Both the position numbers and the translations under genes were made by a program. Shown here one piece after another: positions 6,844 through 12,866 of a stretch of DNA of 12,866 bases. Below the pieces are notes generated by a model, which saw only the letters and a program-made list of their open reading frames with translations, was not told the DNA's origin and did no database searches. Location: NCBI GenBank assembly GCA_029880385.1, contig JAOUOM010000009.1, forward strand, positions 1 through 12,866, given 5' to 3'. This stretch comes from Cyclobacteriaceae bacterium. Its GTDB lineage: Bacteria; Bacteroidota; Bacteroidia; Cytophagales; Cyclobacteriaceae. Numbering within the stretch: position 1 is the first letter of the stretch; each line of letters begins with the position of its first letter.

Positions 6844-6876
6844 AAAAGCCCGGGTTCTTGTGTATCCGGGCTTTTT
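6844..6876 (+). terminator. Intrinsic terminator after atpC
   Basis: AAAAGCCCGG (6844-6853) pairs perfectly with CCGGGCTTTT (6866-6875) around a 12-nt loop, and the right arm runs into five Ts (6872-6876). It is a classical rho-independent terminator 22 bp after the atpC stop and closes the atpD-atpC unit. A long ORF frame of the downstream receptor reads through it, which argues against any receptor start codon located here. Confidence 0.9.
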
Positions 6877-6884
6877 CAATATAT

Positions 6885-6896
6885 ATCCGGCCGGAT
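6885..6896. repeat. Perfect 12-bp palindrome ATCCGGCCGGAT
   Basis: This self-complementary 12-mer sits 9 bp past the atpC terminator and about 75 bp upstream of the receptor start. Its position between the terminator and the likely receptor promoter would suit a regulator-binding site. It may equally be chance, and its ATCCGG half resembles the right arm of the terminator. Confidence 0.3.
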
Positions 6897-6932
6897 TTAT
6901 CTATATTTTTAGTGACCCTGCAACGTTTTTTA

Positions 6933-6940
6933 TACATTTA
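6933..6940 (+). promoter_or_regulatory. Weak candidate -7 element for the receptor operon
   Basis: TACATTTA is one mismatch from TAnnTTTG and lies 31 bp upstream of the TTG start at 6972; a T-run at 6906-6910 sits about 22 bp further upstream in the -33 zone. TATATTTT at 6902-6909 is an alternative. A promoter is needed somewhere in 6877-6971 because the atpC terminator is strong. Confidence 0.3.
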
Positions 6941-6971
6941 TTGTCTAAGACGAATCGTAATCACCCCAATT

Positions 6972-9311
6972 TTGAAAATACTTGCCGCATTTGCCCTCTC
7001 GCTTCCCCTTATTGGCTTTGCCCAGTCCTATACCATTAGTGGATATATCAAGGATGCAGAGAGTGGTGAGAACCTGATTGGTGCCACGATCTATGACCTT
7101 GTGTCCAAAGAGGGAACCAGTAGCAATATTTATGGATTCTATAGCCTTACCCTGCCTGCCGATTCGGTTCGGTTACGATTTACGTATGTAGGGTATGAGC
7201 CGCAAATGCGGAATTTTTATTTACAGGAAAATACAAGTCAAAATGTACGCTTGCTCGCAGGTAATCTGCTGGAAGAAGTGGTGGTGACTGCCGAAGAAGC
7301 CATTGAAAATACACCACAGATGAGCAGGATGGAGGTGGGAATGGATCAAGTCAAATTGATGCCTGCCTTGTTGGGCGAACAGGACATTCTTAAGTCCATT
7401 CAGTTGCTGCCTGGTATCCAGACCGGTACGGAAGGTTCCAGCGGCCTTTATGTACGGGGCGGTGGGCCGGATCAAAACCTGATTTTACTTGACGGAGTCC
7501 CGGTCTATAACGCTTCCCATCTGTTTGGCTTTTTCTCGGTCTTTAACCCGGATGCCATCAACAAGGTATCCGTAATGAAAGGGGGATTCCCCTCGCGTTA
7601 TGGTGGTCGCCTTTCTTCAGTTATTGATATTTCCATGAAGGAGGGGAATAATCAAAAATTAACCGGGAGTGGCTCAATAGGGATCATATCTTCCAAACTC
7701 ACCCTGGAAGGACCGTTGGCAAATGAAAAGACATCTTTTATTATTTCGGGACGAAGAACTTATATTGACTTGTTGGCGCGTCCGATTATCCGTGCTTCTA
7801 CTCAGGGGGATGAATTGTTTGGCTATTATTTTTATGACCTGAACGCAAAGATTAATCATACCTTTTCTGACCATGACAGGGTTTATCTGAGTGTATATAC
7901 CGGTGACGATAAGTCCTATGCAAAGTCGAAAAATGATTATTATTTGAATGATACAAAATATATAGACCGAAATGAATTTGGCCTGCAATGGGGCAATATA
8001 ATCACGGCTGCCCGATGGAACCATCTCTTTTCGCCCAGGCTTTTCAGCAACCTGACAACCACTTTCAGCAAATACAGATTTAGCATATTTGAAAATTACA
8101 TGCGTGAAGTAATAGGTCCCGGAATAAATGAAACGTCAAACGAACATATCGAATATTCATCCGGGATTGCTGACGTTGCCCTCCGAATGGACTTTGACTA
8201 TTTGCCAAACCCAGGCCAGGAGATCCGGTTTGGAGCCATGGCCATTCGCCATCGCTTTAATCCGGGCGTTCTGGCTTTTGCCTCTGGTGTGCATCAGGAT
8301 ACTACACTCGGTTCTATCCCCATTTATGCCAATGAATTTTCGGCCTATGCAGAGGATGACCTGACACTTGGTGAAAAAATACGGATTAATGCAGGACTGC
8401 ATGGTTCGTTGTTTTATGTGGAGGGCAGAATGTACCCTTCCATTCAACCACGTATCTCAGCCCGGGTACAACTGCCAGGTTTTATTGGCCTCAAAGCATC
8501 TTATGCCGAGATGACCCAATTTATACACCTGCTTACCAATGCCAGTATTGGTCTGCCTACCGATTTGTGGGTACCTGCTACCCGTAATGTCCTGCCCCAG
8601 CAATCACGCCAGTGGGCCGCAGGACTGGCCCGAACATATGGGAAATATGAAATAAGCCTCGAAGGATACTACAAGACCATGCAAAACCTGATTGAATACA
8701 AAGACGGGGCCAGTTATTTTAATGCGTCCGGAAGCTGGCAGGATAAAATTGTATCGGGCCAGGGCGAAAGCTATGGATTGGAATTATTTGCGCAGAAAAA
8801 AACGGGGAAAATTAATGGGTGGGTTGGCTATTCCCTGTCCAGGACAACCCGTCAGTTTGATGAAATAAACTTTGGCCGAAGCTATCCCTATAAATACGAT
8901 CGTCGACATGATGTAAGCATAGTAGGGATTTTTGACCTGAATGAGCATTTCCAGTTTTCGTCTACCTGGGTGTATGGATCCGGTAATGCCATTACCATGC
9001 CCCAGAAAACCTACGGAATGATTCCGGATATGAGAAGCCCGTACTATTTTATTTATAACAATAACCTGATCGAATACGGGGGCCGGAATAGCTACCGAAT
9101 GCGCGCCTATCACCGGCTTGATCTTAGTATGACCTGGACAAAGGAAAAGGACAGGGTAAACACCTCATGGTCAGCGGGTGCCTATAACCTGTATAATCGC
9201 AAAAACCCGTTTTTTATCGACCTGTCGTATGATGCCGACGGCAATAAAAAATTCATCCAATACAGTTTGTTTCCACTGATCCCTTTTGTTAAATACAGTT
9301 TCGAGTTTTGA
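6972..9311 (+). CDS. TonB-dependent outer-membrane receptor with carboxypeptidase-D-like N-terminal domain
   Basis: This is an outer-membrane beta-barrel importer energised by TonB. I place the start at TTG 6972 (779 residues) because it gives a perfect signal peptide, MKILAAFALSLPLIGFA with cleavage before Q18; the frame is open back to 6858, but that region lies in the atpC terminator. Residues about 20-100 form a CarboxypepD_reg-like beta domain (TISGYIKDAESGENLIGATI and following). A EEVVVTAEEA segment follows, then the plug (about 115-225; LYVRGGGPDQNLILLDGVPVYN is its typical core, then MKGGFPSRYGGRLSSVIDI). The rest is barrel, ending YSFEF with the terminal phenylalanine expected of an outer-membrane protein. 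The stop overlaps the start of the lipoprotein gene (TGATG). No SusD is nearby. The ligand is unknown. Confidence 0.92.
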   Translation: MKILAAFALSLPLIGFAQSYTISGYIKDAESGENLIGATIYDLVSKEGTSSNIYGFYSLTLPADSVRLRFTYVGYEPQMRNFYLQENTSQNVRLLAGNLLEEVVVTAEEAIENTPQMSRMEVGMDQVKLMPALLGEQDILKSIQLLPGIQTGTEGSSGLYVRGGGPDQNLILLDGVPVYNASHLFGFFSVFNPDAINKVSVMKGGFPSRYGGRLSSVIDISMKEGNNQKLTGSGSIGIISSKLTLEGPLANEKTSFIISGRRTYIDLLARPIIRASTQGDELFGYYFYDLNAKINHTFSDHDRVYLSVYTGDDKSYAKSKNDYYLNDTKYIDRNEFGLQWGNIITAARWNHLFSPRLFSNLTTTFSKYRFSIFENYMREVIGPGINETSNEHIEYSSGIADVALRMDFDYLPNPGQEIRFGAMAIRHRFNPGVLAFASGVHQDTTLGSIPIYANEFSAYAEDDLTLGEKIRINAGLHGSLFYVEGRMYPSIQPRISARVQLPGFIGLKASYAEMTQFIHLLTNASIGLPTDLWVPATRNVLPQQSRQWAAGLARTYGKYEISLEGYYKTMQNLIEYKDGASYFNASGSWQDKIVSGQGESYGLELFAQKKTGKINGWVGYSLSRTTRQFDEINFGRSYPYKYDRRHDVSIVGIFDLNEHFQFSSTWVYGSGNAITMPQKTYGMIPDMRSPYYFIYNNNLIEYGGRNSYRMRAYHRLDLSMTWTKEKDRVNTSWSAGAYNLYNRKNPFFIDLSYDADGNKKFIQYSLFPLIPFVKYSFEF

Positions 9312-10237
9312 TGAAAAAATTAGTTTATCTGCTTTCCCCATTCTTACTTATAGCCTGTGAAATGGTGTTGGATATCGATATACCGGAATTTGATCCGTCA
9401 TTGGTCGTAAATGGTGTTTTTACCCCTGACAGTACGTTTTCTTTAATATTGTCACGTGATTTTTACATATTGGACAACCGTTCGGATGATTTGCAAAATG
9501 CGGGCGTGGATGGGGCAACGATCCGGTTATATGAAGATGAAAAGGAAATTGGCACCTTTTCGAAAGATTCAATTAGGCAAGCCCATGGGGCTGGTTTCTA
9601 TGTATTGGATTATCATCCCGTACAGGGCAAAGCCTACCGGCTGGAAATAAACAAGGCCGGTTTTAATTCTGTTATGGCCATGGATCGTATCCCGGTTCGC
9701 ACACCTGACATAAGCATATTGTCGGTAGATACGATTCAATCCGAATATGAAGCGGAAATTGATATCCGGCTACAAATCCATGACAGTCCGGGTAAGGATT
9801 TTTATGAGTTGCAAATGTATCAACTGGATTTTGGTTTGACCTTTCTGGGGGATTCGGTCACCGATATCAGTGAATATTTTACGCCGGCTTATTTTGAGTC
9901 AGACAATATCATTTTTGAATCATATATGTGGGAACGGAAAGTGTTTGGTGACGCACTTTTTGATGGGGGTCATTACGAAATTTTACTGAAGCTCAGGGGA
10001 GTGACATCCTACATCGATTATTTAAATGAAATGTATGGACTTGAGCTTAGGGGTCGTTTGGTACTGGAGGTGAAATCCATCTCGGAGGCCTATTATACGT
10101 ATTTCCAGACTGCTGCCCTCCAGCGTAGTGTACGGGGCGATCCGTTTGCACAGCCAGTGCAGGTATATTCAAATGTGGAAAATGGGTATGGCATTTTTGC
10201 AGGATATTCTCCTTACAGGCTAGAGATCAGACCATAG
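9311..10237 (+). CDS. DUF4249-like outer-membrane lipoprotein, partner of the TonB receptor
   Basis: This is a 308-residue predicted lipoprotein. The signal ends in a lipobox LIAC with the lipidated cysteine at residue 16 (MKKLVYLLSPFLLIAC). The mature start, CEMVLDIDIPEFDPSLVVNGVF, resembles the opening of DUF4249 proteins, which commonly follow SusD-less TonB receptors in Bacteroidota. A TTG lies one codon upstream (9308), but the ATG at 9311 is the better start and shares its A with the receptor stop, so translation is probably coupled. The body is predicted beta-rich, with many aromatic and acidic residues and no catalytic motif that I recognise. By analogy with SusD-type partners it may capture a ligand for the receptor at the cell surface, but no function is established from the sequence. 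Its last 11 bp overlap the convergent kinase gene. Confidence 0.8.
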   Translation: MKKLVYLLSPFLLIACEMVLDIDIPEFDPSLVVNGVFTPDSTFSLILSRDFYILDNRSDDLQNAGVDGATIRLYEDEKEIGTFSKDSIRQAHGAGFYVLDYHPVQGKAYRLEINKAGFNSVMAMDRIPVRTPDISILSVDTIQSEYEAEIDIRLQIHDSPGKDFYELQMYQLDFGLTFLGDSVTDISEYFTPAYFESDNIIFESYMWERKVFGDALFDGGHYEILLKLRGVTSYIDYLNEMYGLELRGRLVLEVKSISEAYYTYFQTAALQRSVRGDPFAQPVQVYSNVENGYGIFAGYSPYRLEIRP

Positions 10238-12110
10238 GCTGGTCGTGCTGTTGATTGGGCAACGGAACCTGTATCATCAACTGGGTTCCCTTGCCAGGCT
10301 GTGAGGAGTACTCAAACTTGCCCTCAAGTAATTCTGTCCTTGATTTCATGGTAAACATCCCGCTCCCATTTTTTACTTGCGAACTATCAAAACCTTTTCC
10401 ATTATCATCAAGGGTAATCACAAGTTCATGTTCATGCCCGATGAATTGCAGATCAATTTCCGTTGCTGTGGCATGCTTTGCTATATTTTGCAATCCTTCC
10501 TGTATAATCCGAAACAGGTGAAGGGCATATTGCCCGGAAACTTCCGGAAAGTCAATGAACTGGATATTCACGTTCTGATGTGTCGTTTCACAAAACCTGT
10601 TTACGTGTTTTTGGATCAGTGTCCGGAACCCTGACACGACCAGATCGTGTGGTATCATCTGAAATGACAACCGTCGGATGTCCTCGCAGAGCATATCAAA
10701 CTCATGGTCTATTTCTTTCGTGGAGCCTGTTTGTTTGCCTACTTTTTTCTTGAGCAGGGAGAGCGTGCTGCCAATATGATCATGCAGTTCTGCAGCAATC
10801 CGTTCACGTTCCATTTCCCCACCCCTTATGTATTCCTGCATTAATTTATTTTGTTGCAAGGCTAGTTGATCCTTTAGCTTGTTTTTATTTTCGTTGATGG
10901 TCTTTATCTGAAAGATCATGGCACCGGACAAAATAATGATTTCGATAATGGAGCCGAGTTGGATGGGGTTTATTTTAAAAAGGGATTCTGATAGCAACCC
11001 ATACTCGATCAGGATGTATAAAACAGCACCAACAGAAAGGGCCAAAAAAGCCAGTGAAATCAACAAGGCAATTTTTGGTTGGGCTTTCCAGGAAATAATG
11101 AGCACGTAAAAGATGGCAAGGATCAAAAACAGGGCAAAGGCATACAGCGTATTAAGGGCGAAAATGGAAAATTGATAATAGGTGGCATCAAATTCTTTAT
11201 ACAGGATCCAAAATACAGCTAAGGCTATCAGAAACCACATCGAGAAGGAGAGTGCCCGGAAGAGCCTGGGAGCAAAGTCCCGGAACTTTAAAAGCCTCCT
11301 GAAAAAATCAATGGACGTAATCAGCCAGATATCTGCAATGACGGAACGTGTATAGTTATTGAGCACGATCGATTCGGGGTACAAAAACTGAAAGGAAAAT
11401 CCCAGCTGCGTAAAAAAATACAAGGACAGGGTTAGGACATAAAATGCATAGGATATGAAATTGTATTGCCAAAGAATAAAGCCGGTGAATAAACTTAGGA
11501 TGCCTACGAACACTAGTATCCCAAAATATAAACCGTGTAAAAGGTTTGCGCGGTTTTCAATGTATTCAAAATAGTCATGTTCCCACAGTCGAAGTGGAAA
11601 ACTCACAGACGCATATCGCTTGTTGATTAATAGCAAATAGGTTGCCGGTGTATTGGCTTCCAGTTTTATCGGGAAAATAAACCGACGGTTTTTGATGTTC
11701 CGATGGTCAAACGGGATTTTATCACCACCTACTGCCACTAATTCAGGCTGGTTGTTCTGGATGGAATAGAATGCCAGGCTATCGATATGCGGATTGTCCA
11801 GCTCAATGGAAAAAGTCCCCTCATGTTCAGCGTGGAGGCTAAACAGTATCCAGAAATAATCCTGCTGAAAACCCAATGAGGTCTTTGATTTGATTTCTTC
11901 CAGTTGGTGTGAAGTGATCCTTTTATAGGCCTCTGATGCCGTGATATTTTCTGCGGTCCGAAAAACCCGGGTGAATGGGTTTAGGCTGATTGAGGATGTA
12001 AATTTCGTATTTGCCTCGATATAAATCGTATCGCTGGCTTTCGTCAAGGATCCGAAAACTATCAAAATGGCGACCAGACTACTTTTTAACCAGGTTTGTT
12101 TTTTTAGCAT
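10227..12110 (-). CDS. 7TM-DISM sensor histidine kinase (HisKA_3 family)
   Basis: This is a 627-residue inner-membrane histidine kinase. A signal peptide (about 1-25) precedes a periplasmic beta-rich domain resembling 7TMR-DISMED2 (about 40-175), then seven predicted helices between about 190 and 405 (7TMR-DISM_7TM), a short coiled-coil-like linker rich in K, Q and L (405-432), and a NarL-partner-type kinase core. The dimerisation/H-box ERERIAAELHDHIGSTLS carries phospho-acceptor H443; the N-box is EGLQNIAKHA (N542), G1 is DDNGKGFD (568-575) and G2 is GSGMFTM (582-588). All look intact. The DISMED2 class is thought to bind carbohydrate-like or other small ligands, but its ligand here is unknown. 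The gene is 24 bp downstream of the response regulator in the same transcription unit, making a cognate pair likely. The ATG at 12110 fits the signal peptide. Confidence 0.92.
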   Translation of the reverse strand: MLKKQTWLKSSLVAILIVFGSLTKASDTIYIEANTKFTSSISLNPFTRVFRTAENITASEAYKRITSHQLEEIKSKTSLGFQQDYFWILFSLHAEHEGTFSIELDNPHIDSLAFYSIQNNQPELVAVGGDKIPFDHRNIKNRRFIFPIKLEANTPATYLLLINKRYASVSFPLRLWEHDYFEYIENRANLLHGLYFGILVFVGILSLFTGFILWQYNFISYAFYVLTLSLYFFTQLGFSFQFLYPESIVLNNYTRSVIADIWLITSIDFFRRLLKFRDFAPRLFRALSFSMWFLIALAVFWILYKEFDATYYQFSIFALNTLYAFALFLILAIFYVLIISWKAQPKIALLISLAFLALSVGAVLYILIEYGLLSESLFKINPIQLGSIIEIIILSGAMIFQIKTINENKNKLKDQLALQQNKLMQEYIRGGEMERERIAAELHDHIGSTLSLLKKKVGKQTGSTKEIDHEFDMLCEDIRRLSFQMIPHDLVVSGFRTLIQKHVNRFCETTHQNVNIQFIDFPEVSGQYALHLFRIIQEGLQNIAKHATATEIDLQFIGHEHELVITLDDNGKGFDSSQVKNGSGMFTMKSRTELLEGKFEYSSQPGKGTQLMIQVPLPNQQHDQPMV

Positions 12111-12134
12111 AGTTCTGTACAGGTGCTTGCTATC

Positions 12135-12764
12135 CTATACCAGGTTGTTTTTGTGGGCATAGCTTACCAGTTCTGAAATTTTATTAAATGACAGCTTTTT
12201 GAGCATGTTTTTCCGGTGTGTGTCGACAGTGGAAGAACTAATCTGAAGCATGATTCCTATTTGCCTCGATGAACTGCCTTCTACGATTAATTTCAATATT
12301 TCCTTTTCGCGGACCGTTAACTTTACCAGAGATGAAAACCCGTCATCCATTTGTTCCCGTTCGGTTAGGCTGGTTTTTAAAATGGTTTCACTGATATAGA
12401 AATCTGCTGGTTGGGTTTTTAAAATTTCCAAAAGCTCTTTTTCATCGCTGTTTTTTAAAAAATACGCATTTCCACCCGACTTCCTTACTTCGTCTATCAG
12501 GTCAGCATCGTTGTACATCGTCATGACCAGTACATAGATGTTATTTTTATACTCCTTTACTTCCTTTAGTATTTCAATTCCATTTTTTCGCGGCATGTTC
12601 AGGTCAAGGATCAAAATGTCAGGCGCATGCTGTATCACATTGTATATGACAGACAAGCCATCCTCCGCCCAGCCGACTACTTCAAATCCCCGTATATTTT
12701 TCAGTAACGAGGACAAGCCAAGGCTAAACAGGGAATGGTCATCTGCAATCAGGACTTTCTTCAT
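12135..12764 (-). CDS. NarL/LuxR-family response regulator
   Basis: This 209-residue DNA-binding regulator pairs with the kinase encoded 24 bp downstream. The receiver domain (1 to about 120) has the acidic pair D8/D9 (LIADDH), phospho-acceptor D54 (LILDLNMP), switch T82 (VMTMYND) and K104 (YFLKNSD), so it should be phosphorylatable. The C-terminal LuxR helix-turn-helix begins near LTVREKEILKLIVEGSSSRQ and includes STVDTHRKNMLKKL, the recognition region. The frame extends four codons upstream to a TTG at 12776, but the ATG at 12764 gives the canonical receiver start MKKVLIADDHSLF and is preferred. The regulator gene precedes the kinase, the reverse of many pairs. A promoter candidate lies about 70 bp upstream. 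Target genes are unknown. Confidence 0.95.
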   Translation of the reverse strand: MKKVLIADDHSLFSLGLSSLLKNIRGFEVVGWAEDGLSVIYNVIQHAPDILILDLNMPRKNGIEILKEVKEYKNNIYVLVMTMYNDADLIDEVRKSGGNAYFLKNSDEKELLEILKTQPADFYISETILKTSLTEREQMDDGFSSLVKLTVREKEILKLIVEGSSSRQIGIMLQISSSTVDTHRKNMLKKLSFNKISELVSYAHKNNLV

Positions 12765-12834
12765 CGATACACACAACGCTAAGAATACGGGCTACGACTT
12801 ACAGGATTAAAGCCAACAATACCCTTGTGAATCT

Positions 12835-12862
12835 CAAAGATTATCAAATATTAAAGTACAAA
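12835..12862 (-). promoter_or_regulatory. Candidate promoter of the regulator-kinase operon
   Basis: On the minus strand, TTTG (12862-12859) is followed 15 bp later by TAATCTTTG (12843-12835), which resembles the -33/-7 pair of Bacteroidota but with one extra base in the -7 element and a shorter spacer. It would give a leader of about 65 nt to the ATG at 12764. The region is at the window edge, so upstream sequence is missing. Confidence 0.3.
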
Positions 12863-12866
12863 CAAT

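Noticed and set aside
6858..6971. Upstream extension of the TonB receptor to a TTG at 6858
   Set aside because: The extra 38 residues would begin inside the atpC terminator hairpin and would bury the clear signal peptide that starts at 6972.
7674..8024. 116-residue minus-strand frame inside the TonB receptor gene
   Set aside because: It is antisense to the barrel-coding region, with no recognisable features or start signals.
9308..9310. TTG start one codon before the lipoprotein ATG
   Set aside because: The ATG at 9311 is immediately next to it and is the stronger initiator in a TGATG coupling arrangement.
12765..12776. Four-codon extension of the response regulator to a TTG at 12776
   Set aside because: The ATG at 12764 gives the canonical receiver-domain start, and the extension adds nothing family-like.
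1..12866. Possible CRISPR array, tRNA, rRNA, insertion sequence or integrase
   Set aside because: No regularly spaced repeats, tRNA-like cloverleaf, rRNA segment, transposase motifs or flanking terminal inverted repeats were seen on either strand.

Overview
The window looks like chromosomal DNA from a member of the Bacteroidota, probably an aerobic Cytophagales- or Saprospirales-like lineage. This rests on gene content and style: a TonB-dependent receptor with an N-terminal carboxypeptidase-D-like domain coupled to a DUF4249-type lipoprotein, an atpD-atpC pair with no other ATP synthase genes beside it, a 7TM-DISM histidine kinase, an ATP synthase beta subunit with a large internal insertion, few Shine-Dalgarno sequences, and -7 elements resembling TAnnTTTG. 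The genus cannot be named from the sequence alone.

Layout, left to right. Positions 1-1261 (minus strand) carry plsC (acylglycerophosphate acyltransferase), then gatC (amidotransferase subunit C), then the first 16 codons of a gene running off the left edge with a hydrophobic, signal-peptide-like start. A 112-bp divergent intergenic region separates these from a plus-strand run: an ABC exporter of the NatA/NatB type (1374-3575), a strong GC-rich hairpin (3597-3639), an orphan membrane histidine kinase (3704-4954), atpD-atpC (5046-6821) closed by a classical terminator (6844-6876), then a TonB-dependent receptor and a DUF4249-like lipoprotein translationally coupled by a TGATG overlap (6972-10237). 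The last 2.6 kb on the minus strand is a two-component operon: a NarL/LuxR-type response regulator (12764-12135) followed by a 7TM-DISM HisKA_3-type sensor kinase (12110-10227). The kinase gene's 3' end overlaps the lipoprotein gene by 11 bp in convergent orientation.

Functional reading. The left half is mostly housekeeping (phospholipid synthesis, tRNA-dependent amidation, an exporter, F-type ATP synthase). The right half is an accessory outer-membrane module: a SusD-less receptor/lipoprotein pair of unknown substrate, next to a complete phosphorelay that could control it, though only proximity supports that link. Two genes (the ABC ATPase and the TonB receptor) appear to start at TTG in the same ATT-TTG context, and several other starts are trimmed from the longest ORF. 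I see no tRNA, rRNA, CRISPR array, insertion sequence or integrase. I found no clearly new defence or mobile system. The least understood parts are the receptor/DUF4249 pair, the GC-rich hairpin and the orphan kinase.
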